NCBI RefSeq assembly: GCF_026229185.1
Contig: NZ_JAGGJA010000004.1
Location: forward strand, 186,001-250,000
Length of the DNA: 64,000 nucleotides
Reading direction: 5' to 3'
Origin: Fodinibius salsisoli
GTDB lineage: Bacteria > Bacteroidota > Rhodothermia > Balneolales > Balneolaceae
Below the pieces are notes generated by a model. The model did not search any database, was not told the origin of the DNA, and worked only from the letters and a program-made list of their open reading frames with translations. Positions 1-10,631 of this stretch are shown here, in pieces. Position numbers and translations under genes: made by a program. How positions within the stretch are numbered: position 1 is the first letter of the stretch; each line of letters starts with the position of its first letter.

Positions 1-1067
1 AAGAGTGCTCCGATGCCTACAAGCAGGAAAAAGAGGTGAGGCAGGATTGCCGCCAGCAGCGGAGGAATTTCTCCTGTTCCGCCAAATGGTTCAATTACTT
101 TCATCATGACCAGGTAAATGAAGCTTACTGCAAATCCGGCTGCAATATAAAATCCTTTGCCCCCTGCCCGGCGCACCGATGCAAGGGCGAAGCCAACAAT
201 TAGGACCACAATCATCGAAAAGGGATAGGCGTACCGGCCATAAAGCTTTACTTTGGGTGATTCCACATTGCCGGCCCCACTGCGTTCAATAGATTGGATG
301 TAGTTGCGTGCCTCGGGATACGTTAACTGGTAAATATCGGAAGTAGTCCGGGCAAGGTCGCGAGGGTAGATATTAAGTGTGGTATCCATCGAATCGACAT
401 GGACATGTTTATACCCCAACGGTGTTAAAATACGTTTGTCAATTCCTTTGAGTTTCCATTGTTTTTCTTCTTCTACCCAGGTCATCCGCTGAATATACAT
501 GGTTTCGGAGACGCTGTCACCGGCAAAAGTAGTGGCATCTACGCGATATCCCGTTTTCTCATCGGGATTAAAATAACCAATCTTAAAGATGGTATCGTCC
601 GATTCTTGTCTGAATAGTTGGTTTCGGTCCATTTTTTCCGACTTTCCATCCAGGTATTTTGCTTCAAAAGCAATCCGCTTTTCATTCGCATCTGGTATCA
701 GAAAGCCATCGACATAACTCATAATTCCTGTAACCATAAAACCAACTATCAAGTAAGGAACAAGCAACCGATAAAGACTAATACCTGCTGCTTTAAGAGC
801 TATTATTTCGAGACGTTCCGCCATCTGTCCGGTAAGAAAAAGGCACGCGATAAAAACAGCCACAGGTACGATAAGCCGGATGATTTCCGGTATATAATTT
901 AAATAATAGACCCCAAAAATTTGGGTAAAAGTGGCACCGCGATCGGTAAACTCCTCGCTATGCTCTGAAAAGTCTATGACGACAAAGATAAATATCAGCA
1001 CCATGAGCACAAAAATTGTGATGGCAAGCAAACGGGTGATGATATATCGGTCAAACTTTTTAATCAC
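1..1067 (-). CDS. LptF/LptG-family LPS export permease (LptG-like, partial at window edge)
   Basis: Inner-membrane permease of the YjgP/YjgQ family, which with LptB extracts lipopolysaccharide from the inner membrane. I translated it from the GTG at 1067, giving about 355 codons before the window edge cuts the C-terminus. The protein has an N-terminal membrane helix rich in I/L/V/F (VLMVLIFIFVVIDF), then a second helix, the family motif around ALKAAGISLYRLL, a long periplasmic domain, and returning helices (SMIVVLIVGFALASVRR). The GTG lies 8 nt inside the end of the upstream permease gene, so the two are almost certainly translationally coupled and make a heterodimer. Which of the two is LptF and which LptG cannot be told firmly; order alone suggests LptG here. 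Confidence 0.88.
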   Translation of the reverse strand, partial: MIKKFDRYIITRLLAITIFVLMVLIFIFVVIDFSEHSEEFTDRGATFTQIFGVYYLNYIPEIIRLIVPVAVFIACLFLTGQMAERLEIIALKAAGISLYRLLVPYLIVGFMVTGIMSYVDGFLIPDANEKRIAFEAKYLDGKSEKMDRNQLFRQESDDTIFKIGYFNPDEKTGYRVDATTFAGDSVSETMYIQRMTWVEEEKQWKLKGIDKRILTPLGYKHVHVDSMDTTLNIYPRDLARTTSDIYQLTYPEARNYIQSIERSGAGNVESPKVKLYGRYAYPFSMIVVLIVGFALASVRRAGGKGFYIAAGFAVSFIYLVMMKVIEPFGGTGEIPPLLAAILPHLFFLLVGIGAL

Positions 1068-2502
1068 GGTTTTTCCAGAGGTTTGAAATTTTTAATGAGG
1101 TAGATACCCTTATGATCAGGTAAATACCGATGATTCCAAGCACAATATTTGAAAACCACATACCGGTTGCAGGAGCGATAAAAAGCCGATCAGCAAGTTT
1201 CTCGCCCTGAATAATAGAAATCCAGTAGATGGTAAGAAATACAGCACCGATGAGTGCAGCGTAGCCAATGTTTCCTTTTCGGGTGAACATGCCAATAGGA
1301 GCTCCTAACAACACGAAGATAATGCAGGCAAAAGGAATAGAGAATTTCTTGTGAATCTCTACAAGGTATCGCGCAATTTTACTTATCCGCCATTCTGTGT
1401 CAACGGCCAAGTCTTCAAACAGAGAACGATAGCTCCTCAGTTTGGAGAGGGTAAGGTCATGCAGTGAAAGCTGTTGAGATCTGGAATCAAAAAGTGCATT
1501 AAGAGCCAGGTATTGGCTTTCATAAGGTGGGCTTTTTAACGAATCCGGCTTTGATTGGAAACGGCGCGTATAGCGCTCGCGTTCAACATCTTCTCTGGGT
1601 GGGGGAGTAATGTAGCTATTGATTCCTAAAATACGGTTTTTCTGATCCTCAATTTCCATATTAAGAGAATCGACCACTGCCTGCATTGCCTGTACATTCA
1701 TCGTACGATCGTTGCGGGAGCGGTCTTGTGGATTAGATCTGGAAAAGGCCATTTCTGAAAGATCAAAACTAATGCGGTAGCGATTGAAGGCCGTTTTTTC
1801 GAGAACGGTGATTTTTCTGCCATCCTTACGGCGATCAAGGTATCGTAGAATCGAACCATCTTGCAAAAAGAGCGTCATGGTTTGGCCAGTGCTGTCACTT
1901 TCCAGCTGTCCCTCTTGGGCCTTAATAATAGCTTCCTTACGGTTATTATCCGGTTGTTGGTAGATGGTGACATTGCGGAGCGAATCTGATTCATCGGTCA
2001 TATCCTGTACAAGAAACGTATAGCCGTCAATGCCTTTGTAGAATTCTCCAGGCTTTAAATCAAATCCCGGTTTTTTAAGTCGAATATCTAAAAAAAGCGA
2101 TCGTGCTTTCTGATTGGCATCGGGCAACACATCGTTCGAGAACCAAACCAGAAATACGGAAAGAAGAATGCCTGTGATAAGCACCGGTCGGACAATATGT
2201 ATGGGATTAATTCCGGCCGCTTTGAGGGCTGTCAGCTCATTGAGTTCTGTTATCTTGCCGAAGGCCATAAGGCAGGCTACTAATACGGCCATAGGCATGG
2301 CCAGTACCACCATAGAGGCAAGATTGGTGATGATAAGCTCTACAATGACTCCAAACGGCAGTCCCTTGCCAACCAGCAGATCAATATATAAGATAAGGAA
2401 CTGCATAAGAAGCAAGAACATCAGGGAGATAAAACATAATACAAAAGGTCCCAGATGACGCTTCAGTACATCAAGTTGTAACTTATTAGGTAAAAAATGC
2501 AT
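1060..2502 (-). CDS. LptF/LptG-family LPS export permease (LptF-like)
   Basis: Second YjgP/YjgQ-family permease (480 residues, longer than the usual ~360). Three membrane helices precede and three follow a periplasmic domain. The conserved cytoplasmic loop reads ELTALKAAGINPIHIV near residues 90-105, followed by NDVLPDAN. The extra length sits in the periplasmic part (about residues 260-370, charged, coiled-coil-like), as is seen in some Bacteroidota members. The C-terminal helices include FACIIFVLLGAPIGMF and a final hydrophobic segment. It is the first gene of a two-gene unit, with the partner's GTG inside its 3' end. Likely role: half of the LptF-LptG transmembrane dimer moving LPS to LptC/LptA. 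Family assignment is firm; the F/G label rests on order only. Confidence 0.9.
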   Translation of the reverse strand: MHFLPNKLQLDVLKRHLGPFVLCFISLMFLLLMQFLILYIDLLVGKGLPFGVIVELIITNLASMVVLAMPMAVLVACLMAFGKITELNELTALKAAGINPIHIVRPVLITGILLSVFLVWFSNDVLPDANQKARSLFLDIRLKKPGFDLKPGEFYKGIDGYTFLVQDMTDESDSLRNVTIYQQPDNNRKEAIIKAQEGQLESDSTGQTMTLFLQDGSILRYLDRRKDGRKITVLEKTAFNRYRISFDLSEMAFSRSNPQDRSRNDRTMNVQAMQAVVDSLNMEIEDQKNRILGINSYITPPPREDVERERYTRRFQSKPDSLKSPPYESQYLALNALFDSRSQQLSLHDLTLSKLRSYRSLFEDLAVDTEWRISKIARYLVEIHKKFSIPFACIIFVLLGAPIGMFTRKGNIGYAALIGAVFLTIYWISIIQGEKLADRLFIAPATGMWFSNIVLGIIGIYLIIRVSTSLKISNLWKNRD

Positions 2503-3060
2503 AGGTATTATTCGTTGAGCAAGCTTTAAATTACATCTCTGTGCGATTTTTACAAAACGCTTTCTGCATCAAAACCAGCTTCTTTACGATTAGGATTTTT
2601 AGAACTGCATCTGCATGGGTTGGCATGAACGACTTCAATTGTAGAGTTATCAGAAGACTGTTATTATTATCTGTTAATATTTTAAACTCACAGAGATCAA
2701 GATATATTACCTTGGCCAAGGGCATGAATCGTTATTATTAACGGGTTCATCAGGATGTGTTATTTTGGGCCAGCAAAAAAGCTATGCTAAATGTAGTGGG
2801 CCAGGTGTTTTTACTTTTCCCAAAAAAGATTAATCTTATAAAAAGTTTATTACCTTTTATTATCGAGGTAAGTGCCTGCTATTCAGTTCTATAGCATAGC
2901 ATTATGTATGATTGATTTTGGCAGCGCACTGAAATCTTGAGCGAATGGCCGGGGAGTGAACATAATGTTAGACCTAATCACAACAGATAAGGAGCAGCGT
3001 ATAGAAAAAAGGTACCATTATTTGTCCGATCAGATCAACAAAAATATGTAATAGCTATAC
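2503..3060. other. Non-coding gap between divergent lptF-like gene and sprA
   Basis: 558 bases separating divergently transcribed genes, so it must hold at least two promoters. The short open frames here (up to ~65 codons on both strands) overlap each other and look random in composition; I do not support them as genes. A 12-base palindrome, CCTTGGCCAAGG, occurs near 2711. A purine-rich AAGGAG near 2990 lies about 65 bases before the sprA start, too far to serve as its ribosome site. I see no other recognisable element. Confidence 0.5.
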
Positions 3061-6000
3061 GTGCAATTCAAAGCGAAAATATTTTGGGTTCCATTTTTAT
3101 TTTTATGGTTGATCGGGGTATCGGCTGTTCATGGACAGGCCCAGGAATCCTCAGATTCAGTCATGGTGCCGGTTTTGTTACCGACCGCTAATGATACGCT
3201 ACCACGGTTGGCCTTACCCTCCATAATTTCCTTTCCCTTTAGCAACCAGCAGCCCAATCTCTTTTATATCCACCTGCCGGAAGAAGAAGTAACCATTCAG
3301 CGCGACTCGCTGGGACAATATCGGAGCCAGCGGTGGTTATATGGAGAGCCTATCGCGCTTCCCTATGTCATGGATTTTGAAGAATATGCCCGCCAGTATC
3401 GCCAGCAGTCTATGCGAGAGAACTGGAACCAATTGCTGCGGGAAGGGGCAAGCCGTGAGGATGAAGGCGCAGGTTTGGGCCTTAAAGTAGGTTTGCCTGG
3501 AGGAGATGAGTCCACCTTTACAAGTATATTTGGCAAGCCCGAGGTTAACTTGAGTATTAATGGTACGGCCAATTTGAATGTGGGAGCTTCTATCCAAAAG
3601 ACGGAAAACCCAAGCATTCCGCCAGACCAACAGACGCAGATAGATCCCACCTTTGAACAAAACCTGCAGCTTAATATCCAGGGAACTATTGGTGATAAAC
3701 TGTCCATACAGACCGACTGGGATACCGAACGGGCATTCGATTTTATGAACCGGGTAAGCGTAGTGTATGAGGGCTATGAGGATGAAATTTTGCAACGGCT
3801 GGAGATGGGGAACGTCTCCATGCAGACCGGAAATTCCCTTATTCGCGGAGGGAACGCCCTTTTTGGTATAAAGTCGATTGTACAGCTGGGGTCCTTGCGA
3901 TTAACCTCTGTCCTTTCTCAGCAGGAGGGAGAGGGGCGGACTGAAACCATCACAGGGGGTGCCCAGGAAAAGGAGCTTTCTATACGTCCGGTCGATTATG
4001 AGGATGACCGTCACTTTTTTATGGATTTCTTTACGCGGCAGGAGTTCGAGAATAATGTCTCCAATCCTCAGCAACTGGGGCAGGCGCTGCAGCTCACGGA
4101 AGTGAACGTGTGGGTATTGCGTGAGACCTCACAGCCCGTAGAAGGAGAACGCCAGGCGATAGCACTTGCGGACCTGGGGGTGGTTCAGAACCCGGATGGA
4201 AGCTATGAACTGCCCGATGAAGATCAGGATGCTTTTCCGGAATCCACGCTCAATCAGTTTCGGGATCCCGCCCAGGGCGTCTCTGCCGGTGATTTTGCCG
4301 TTGACCCTTCTACTTTTGTCGAAGGATATTTTATTCCACTGCAGGAAGGCGTGGATTACGAATTAAACCGCTACCTGGGATATATTTCGCTCAAGAGGAA
4401 CCTGGGCTCCCGACAAGCACTGGCTATTTCCTTCAAATATGCTGATCCCCAAACCGGTCAGACCATAAATATTGGAGATGTGAGCCCCGGCGGAGGTAAC
4501 CGCATTTACCTGAAGCTTATTCGTCCCCAAACAGTGACCACCAGCAACCCGCTCTGGGACCTGATGATGAAAAATGTGTATTCCCTGGGAGCTACTAATC
4601 TCACTGCCGATGGGTTGGAGCTCGATGTGAAATATACCGAGCAGAATGTGCCGAGCAGCTCATTACCGGGTCGCAGCAGTATCCTTATGCAGGACTTGGG
4701 ACTTGATCGTGTAGACCAGCAGGGAGCCCTCAATCCGGACAATAAAGTTGACTTCAGCACCAGCGTACTTAATCCGACTACCGGTAAAATCGTTTTTCCC
4801 TACTTACAGCCTTTCGGAGATCGTATTGAAGAGCTGTTGACCCAGTCAGGGCTCCCCCAACCCGAGATTGAGGCTATAACCTTTAATGAACTCTATACCG
4901 AGCGGAAGGTAAATGCCAGTCAAAATTCGAAAAATAATTTTTATTTACTTGACGGGCTGGCCAAAGGAGCTGTTTCTGCCAGTTATAGCCTGGGATATTC
5001 GCTGGTAGATGGTTCGGTAAAAGTATTTGCCAACGGGCAGGAATTACAAGAGGGTACAGACTATGCCGTTGATTATTCAATCGGAAGTATCACTATTTTG
5101 AATAATCGATATCTCCAAAAGGGACAGCAGATAAAAATTGAGTATGAGAATAATCAGCTGGCTCAAATTGGACAGAAAAATTTTACCGGGATGCGGGCAG
5201 AATACAATATTGCAGATAACATTAACATTGGGAGCACGTATTTTAAGCTAAAGGAGAAACCACTGCAGGATAAAATTCGCATTGGTGACGAGCCGGTCAA
5301 TAACTCAGTCATTGGCTTAGATGCCAATGCCTATTTCGATGCCCCATGGCTCACCCGTCTTATTGATGGTATCCCCCTCTTGCAAACCAAAGAGCCTTCG
5401 GCCATAACCCTGAGCGGAGAGTTTGCTCAACTGCGGCCCGATGTGTCCCAGACAGCAGCAGTCAATGATGCGATTGATCAGGAGCGCCTCTTCGCAGATG
5501 AGGAGCGTGGGCTATCCTTTATTGATGATTTTGAAGGTTCAGACATTGGGCTCAGTTTTATGAATCCATCCCGCTGGAGTCTTGCTGCAGCACCGGCCGC
5601 TATTCCCGGCTATCAGCCAGATGAACTTTTCTTTGATGAAAACCCACCGACGGATCCATCCAACACCATCCCGGATAAGATCGCCCGTTCAGATTTGCGC
5701 AGCGCCTTTGCGTGGTACACCGTACCCCAAAATATTGAGAATATTCTGCAGGGTGTTCAACGAACGCCTGAGACCCAGCGTGTAGAGGTAACAGATGTAT
5801 TCCCCAACCGAGATGTATTAACCGAAGAGAATTTCATACGAACCCTGGATGTGCATTATGATCCCACAGAACGTGGACCTTACAATTATAATGATGACCT
5901 TCGTAACCTCTTACAGAACGAAACAGAACGTACCTGGGGCGGAATGACGACAACATTACCCGCGGGGCAAGAAGATCTGACACAAAATAACATTGAGTTC

Positions 6001-9000
6001 CTGGAGTTTTGGGTACAGCCTGTCTTACCGGGAGGCAGAGCTCCTACCATCGAAGATTTACAGGATTATGAGGGCCAAATATATATCGATGTTGGAGTGG
6101 TCTCCGAAGATGTTGTACCCAATTTTAAAACCAATACCGAGGATGGGCTGGTTCGTCGGCCTAATGATTTGCAACAGGATAATGTGAGCAATGAACCGCG
6201 TTCGTATTTGCCCATTCCACCGCCTGCACCCGAGGGGCAGTTCTCCAACGAAACCCGGGATCAGGAAGATGTGGGACTGGATGGAGCACCTAATACCGAA
6301 GGGGTTGGTAACAGGAATGAACAGGTCCTCTTTTCCGACTTTATCGATGCCATGCGTGCTTCTTATGGAAGTGGTAGCTCCGAGTTTCAGGATATACAGG
6401 CTGACCCTTCGAACGACGACTATGTCTATTATGGTCAGGATGAAGTAGGCAATCGGTCGCTTAACGAACGTTTCCACCGCATGTTTGGATATCATGATGG
6501 GAACTCGCCCACAAATGATGGGGATAAACGAGCAGTCACTAACCAGCCAGACACAGAAGGGCTCATTACCCCCTCGATTGTTGAACAAAACAACGCCTAT
6601 TTTCAATATGAAATTGACTGGAATCCTGCGACTATTAATGATACTGAAGTTGGAACTCAGGAAAGCTACATCGTAGATAAAGTGGATGGGCCTAACCAGT
6701 CAGATCGTTGGTACCAGTTGCGCATTCCGCTCGAAGATTGGATTCGGAAGGTAGGAGGCATTGAAAACTTCCAGAACGTATCGTACATCAGGCTGTGGCT
6801 TTCGGGCTATGAACAACCTTTCACCATGCGTTTTGCCACCTTTGAGCTGGTTGGTAGCCAATGGCGCAACGCTGACAATGTTGATCAAGAGCAGGGGCCC
6901 CTGCAGGGCGAGCTTGATATTGCTTCGGTCAATATTGAAGAAAACAGTCAGCGTCGACCGATTCCTTACCGTCAACCAGAGGGCGCCATTCGGTCGGTTA
7001 ACCGAAGTCGCCAGCGCCAGACGATTGCCAATGAACAATCTATTTCCATGAACATACAGAATTTGGGTCCCGGCGAGCTGAAGATGATGAAACGGGTTTA
7101 TCCCGGTGGACTGAATATGATTCACTATTCGAATGTACGCATGTATGTGCATGGGGAAGGATATGATAATCGGGGAGATGCTGAGCTGGTGGTTCGCTTC
7201 GGTACGGATCTTACCAACAACTATTATGAGTATCGGCAACCCATTTCACCCTCAGACCCAGACTATCCCTATAGCCAGGAACCTTCCAGTGAAATTGGGA
7301 ATGGGGTTTTGATGCAGGAAGCTGAAGAAGTATGGCTTTATAATGAAAATAGTATGAATATTTTGTTGCGGGCTTTCAATCAGCTTAAACAGCTTCGAAA
7401 TCAACAGAGCAGTGATGTAACGCAATTGTATGAACGAAGCGACATCCTGGATCAGGCCCCACCGGGAGCAGCAATTGGCATCAAGGGTAACCCTTCGCTC
7501 GATCGTGTAGGTGAGATAGGCATGGGCATCCGCAATCCATTTGATCCGCAGGATCCTTCGGGCGGGGGTATTTCTTCGCTGGATGGAGAATTTTGGCTAA
7601 ACGAACTTCGTGTATCTGGTTTTGATAACCGATCGGGGTGGGCGGCGAATGCAAAGGCAGAAGTACAACTGGCCGATTTCGCTTCTATCAATGCCAACCT
7701 GAACCGAGAGACCGACGGATTTGGGGCATTAGATTCGAGGCTCGGCCAACGAAGGATATCCGATATATTTGCCTTCGATGTCAACTCTACGGTAAATATG
7801 GATAAATTTTTACCGAATAGATTTGGTTGGTCTATCCCTGTTACGCTGTCAACACGTCAATCCAACTCGACACCACGATATCTGCCGAACCAGGGCGATG
7901 TCCGTCTGGAGGATTTTAAGAATGCCGTCAATGCTCGCAATGACATCAGTGACCAGCAGAAAGAGCAGCTTATTGATCGACAGGTACGACAGAGTCAGAC
8001 AGCCGTTGAAAGCTATTCGCTCAATATTTCAAATGCCACAAAATCCCGATCACGGTCGCCGGTTGCAAAATATACGCTCGATAAAACAACACTGAATTAT
8101 GTGTATAATACCACCGAGCGCCGGAATCCTGAATATTCGCTACAGGATGACTGGAATTACAGTGGCTCCCTGCAATATAGTCTCAACTTTCGGAGTACGC
8201 CGCTATTCCGGCCATTTGGTTTCCTGGGAGAAGTCCCGCTTTTACATCCATTGGCTGGCATTAAGATGGGATATACCCCAGCCTCCATTAATGCTTCGGT
8301 AGGCATTGATCGTGATTACGATGAGCAACGTCGGCGTTTTACAGAGGGACAGCTTCAGAATCCGTTGCAGCAATCCCACAGCTTTACCTACGACACTCAA
8401 TTTGGCATTGGATACAATTTAACTCCTTCAATTCGAACCAGCTTTCAGTCTCGGTCTGTCTTTGATCTTTCCAGAGCGGGCATCAACAGAGGAGGCTTGG
8501 CCGATTCATCCCAGTTTTCAGTTCGTTCCAGTATAGATGTATTGCAAGATCTGGCCTTCGATACGCTGTCAGCTCGCCGAAGTAACTACCAGGAAGAATA
8601 TACCGCAGGATGGCAGCCTAACCTAAATGCTATTGAGGCTATCGACTGGGCCAATTATTCGGCCAATTACGGCGGCGGATACCAATGGAGAAACAGTCCC
8701 TTGGGCTCTGGGTTGGGCGCCAGTTTGACCAATAACCTAACGCTTAGCCAGTCCCTGGATTTAGATTTCCAGGAGTTATTAGAGCGAATGCCATGGTACC
8801 AAAACTTGTCAGAATCGAGGCAGAATTATCGAGGTAACCAAGAAAGTGCAGCTGACACAACCGCCGGAGGCAGAGGGTTGGCCAACCTTGCGCAGCAAAG
8901 CCTTCATACGCTGCTTAGTATTGAATCCCTCGATGTGTCGTTTAATATTTCGAAAAGTTCTATGCAGAGTGGTTATGCCGGTGGCCCCCAATTCTTCGAC

Positions 9001-10251
9001 ATGTTTAACCAAGGGGGCGGGGTCTTTTCACCAGCTTTTGGATACCGAACAGGGTTAGCTGACCATATCGACCGTGACCAGCTTATCCGAAACCCGGGTA
9101 ATAACAGTGTACAGTTGCCTTCTAATCGTAATCTGTCGGATGATTTATCCGTCGGGGCAGAATTTCGTCCATTTGAAAACCTTACTATAGATTTTAACTG
9201 GAATACCCAGTGGAATAAAACCAATACGGAATCCATGACGCTTAGTCCCGGAGAACAGATAAATACCGTTCGCACTCAGAGTGGACAAATCAGCTCCAGC
9301 GTCTGGGCTTTTGGAGGAGGATACGATGCCTTCTTCCGCCGTCAGTTGAAAACGGCTTTGGGGGATATTAACGATCAGAGTAACGTGATCTCTGACTCGA
9401 CGGGAAATCAGGATGGACGGTCTGTCTTGGGCAAAAACACCCTCCAGCGGGATTTTCGAAAGGCTTATTTGGGTATTGGAACCGGGGCCATTGGAGAACG
9501 GAACTTTACCCCCTTTCCACTGCCGGGCTGGCGTATTACCTGGTCGGGGTTGGAGTCCTTCATTCCTTTTGTGGGAGGTGTAATAGCTCGTGCATCATTA
9601 ACACACAATTACAGTGGACTTTATCGGCTGGGGTGGGTGTTTAATGCTGATCAAGATCAGTTGCCCGAGGTTTCTCTGGCTGATTTTTCAGTACAAAATC
9701 GACGGCCAGAGTACGAGGCCAATACGATTAATATTGAAAAGCGATTTAGTCCTTTATTAGGCCTCAACATTACGTGGGATTCCGATCTTCGATCCAATGT
9801 AGAGTACGAGTATAGCAAAGTTACCAGCCTGGCACTGTCTAACTCTACCATTATCGAGCGGCTCTCGCGGGGACTTCGACTCACCTTTGCATATACGGTC
9901 CGAGGGTTCAAGCTACCGCTGTTTCCTCGTATTGATAATGCGGTAGATTTTACCATCAATGGAAGCTATATCGAAGATGAAGAGAAGAAATATGTTCTCG
10001 ATTCGGATTTGGGTAATGCCCTTGAGCAGGGGGTACCCTTGAATCCGGATCAGTATGATTTGACCAGCAGTTTTACTGGAGGACAATCTCGAATTAATGG
10101 CTCGGCTATAATTGGTTATCAATTTTCCCAAACCATCCAGGCTAATCTTGAATATACCTACAACCGGTTGCTCCCAAAATCATCGAATATTTATGCCCGT
10201 ACGGACCACGATATCCGTTTTAATATTGTGGTTTCTATTCGCTCGGATTAA
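3061..10251 (+). CDS. sprA: Cell-surface protein SprA (type IX secretion outer-membrane translocon)
   Basis: SprA is the very large outer-membrane beta-barrel through which type IX secretion (Por) substrates pass; it is also needed for gliding in motile relatives. The 2396-residue length matches the family (~2400). A signal peptide spans about residues 1-26 (hydrophobic WVPFLFLWLIGV, then VHGQAQ). The diagnostic N-terminal region, residues ~220-285, carries FDFMNRVSVVYEGYEDEI, EMGNVSM and LIRGGNALFGIKS. The rest is alternating amphipathic strands ending with an aromatic-rich terminal strand. The start is a GTG; TAA and TAG lie in frame just upstream, so translation cannot begin earlier. No other type IX genes are seen in the window. 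It is followed by a palindrome array before the convergent lnt gene. Confidence 0.96.
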   Translation: MQFKAKIFWVPFLFLWLIGVSAVHGQAQESSDSVMVPVLLPTANDTLPRLALPSIISFPFSNQQPNLFYIHLPEEEVTIQRDSLGQYRSQRWLYGEPIALPYVMDFEEYARQYRQQSMRENWNQLLREGASREDEGAGLGLKVGLPGGDESTFTSIFGKPEVNLSINGTANLNVGASIQKTENPSIPPDQQTQIDPTFEQNLQLNIQGTIGDKLSIQTDWDTERAFDFMNRVSVVYEGYEDEILQRLEMGNVSMQTGNSLIRGGNALFGIKSIVQLGSLRLTSVLSQQEGEGRTETITGGAQEKELSIRPVDYEDDRHFFMDFFTRQEFENNVSNPQQLGQALQLTEVNVWVLRETSQPVEGERQAIALADLGVVQNPDGSYELPDEDQDAFPESTLNQFRDPAQGVSAGDFAVDPSTFVEGYFIPLQEGVDYELNRYLGYISLKRNLGSRQALAISFKYADPQTGQTINIGDVSPGGGNRIYLKLIRPQTVTTSNPLWDLMMKNVYSLGATNLTADGLELDVKYTEQNVPSSSLPGRSSILMQDLGLDRVDQQGALNPDNKVDFSTSVLNPTTGKIVFPYLQPFGDRIEELLTQSGLPQPEIEAITFNELYTERKVNASQNSKNNFYLLDGLAKGAVSASYSLGYSLVDGSVKVFANGQELQEGTDYAVDYSIGSITILNNRYLQKGQQIKIEYENNQLAQIGQKNFTGMRAEYNIADNINIGSTYFKLKEKPLQDKIRIGDEPVNNSVIGLDANAYFDAPWLTRLIDGIPLLQTKEPSAITLSGEFAQLRPDVSQTAAVNDAIDQERLFADEERGLSFIDDFEGSDIGLSFMNPSRWSLAAAPAAIPGYQPDELFFDENPPTDPSNTIPDKIARSDLRSAFAWYTVPQNIENILQGVQRTPETQRVEVTDVFPNRDVLTEENFIRTLDVHYDPTERGPYNYNDDLRNLLQNETERTWGGMTTTLPAGQEDLTQNNIEFLEFWVQPVLPGGRAPTIEDLQDYEGQIYIDVGVVSEDVVPNFKTNTEDGLVRRPNDLQQDNVSNEPRSYLPIPPPAPEGQFSNETRDQEDVGLDGAPNTEGVGNRNEQVLFSDFIDAMRASYGSGSSEFQDIQADPSNDDYVYYGQDEVGNRSLNERFHRMFGYHDGNSPTNDGDKRAVTNQPDTEGLITPSIVEQNNAYFQYEIDWNPATINDTEVGTQESYIVDKVDGPNQSDRWYQLRIPLEDWIRKVGGIENFQNVSYIRLWLSGYEQPFTMRFATFELVGSQWRNADNVDQEQGPLQGELDIASVNIEENSQRRPIPYRQPEGAIRSVNRSRQRQTIANEQSISMNIQNLGPGELKMMKRVYPGGLNMIHYSNVRMYVHGEGYDNRGDAELVVRFGTDLTNNYYEYRQPISPSDPDYPYSQEPSSEIGNGVLMQEAEEVWLYNENSMNILLRAFNQLKQLRNQQSSDVTQLYERSDILDQAPPGAAIGIKGNPSLDRVGEIGMGIRNPFDPQDPSGGGISSLDGEFWLNELRVSGFDNRSGWAANAKAEVQLADFASINANLNRETDGFGALDSRLGQRRISDIFAFDVNSTVNMDKFLPNRFGWSIPVTLSTRQSNSTPRYLPNQGDVRLEDFKNAVNARNDISDQQKEQLIDRQVRQSQTAVESYSLNISNATKSRSRSPVAKYTLDKTTLNYVYNTTERRNPEYSLQDDWNYSGSLQYSLNFRSTPLFRPFGFLGEVPLLHPLAGIKMGYTPASINASVGIDRDYDEQRRRFTEGQLQNPLQQSHSFTYDTQFGIGYNLTPSIRTSFQSRSVFDLSRAGINRGGLADSSQFSVRSSIDVLQDLAFDTLSARRSNYQEEYTAGWQPNLNAIEAIDWANYSANYGGGYQWRNSPLGSGLGASLTNNLTLSQSLDLDFQELLERMPWYQNLSESRQNYRGNQESAADTTAGGRGLANLAQQSLHTLLSIESLDVSFNISKSSMQSGYAGGPQFFDMFNQGGGVFSPAFGYRTGLADHIDRDQLIRNPGNNSVQLPSNRNLSDDLSVGAEFRPFENLTIDFNWNTQWNKTNTESMTLSPGEQINTVRTQSGQISSSVWAFGGGYDAFFRRQLKTALGDINDQSNVISDSTGNQDGRSVLGKNTLQRDFRKAYLGIGTGAIGERNFTPFPLPGWRITWSGLESFIPFVGGVIARASLTHNYSGLYRLGWVFNADQDQLPEVSLADFSVQNRRPEYEANTINIEKRFSPLLGLNITWDSDLRSNVEYEYSKVTSLALSNSTIIERLSRGLRLTFAYTVRGFKLPLFPRIDNAVDFTINGSYIEDEEKKYVLDSDLGNALEQGVPLNPDQYDLTSSFTGGQSRINGSAIIGYQFSQTIQANLEYTYNRLLPKSSNIYARTDHDIRFNIVVSIRSD

Positions 10252-10288
10252 GCAAAAGTTGGCCTTCATTCAATAATTGATTTGCTTC

Positions 10289-10321
10289 AACCCTGAAAGG
10301 GTTTGAAACCCTTTCAGGGTT
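10289..10321. repeat. Perfect 16-bp palindrome, 1-base loop
   Basis: The left arm AACCCTGAAAGGGTTT (10289-10304) pairs perfectly with the right arm (10306-10321) around a single G. Each arm is itself nearly palindromic (CCCTGAAAGGG). The right-arm sequence reappears alone at 10709-10724, at the far end of the same gap, so the array is bracketed by two copies. It starts 37 bases after the sprA stop and could terminate that transcript, although the following T-tract is short. Confidence 0.85.
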
Positions 10322-10598
10322 TATTAGAACGCCAACCCCAGCAATTTAACGTACTTTACACTCGCCGCACATCAAATACAGATGCACGACGAAGAGTATA
10401 TAATCTTCGTCCGGCTTCTGGGCTTGAAGTCGGGCGAATGGGAGAGGCTACTAATCTTTTATGTCTCTACTGGCGCGAGCGTCTCGCTCGTGACTGTATT
10501 GTTCTATTATGCACTCACCGGACATCGACACCAAGCGCCCGATGAGGGCATATTAGCACGGGTATTATTTCCTCGCCAGAGATGGGGTTATATGATCA

Positions 10599-10631
10599 AC
10601 GTGCCGGGCACTTCGGAAGTGCCCGGCACGT
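10599..10631. repeat. Perfect 15-bp GC-rich palindrome, loop CGG
   Basis: The arm ACGTGCCGGGCACTT (10599-10613), loop CGG, and the exact reverse complement at 10617-10631. A decayed relative with CCCGGGCACTT, loop GCC and a partial second arm lies at 17563-17584, so the motif is dispersed rather than unique. Confidence 0.85.
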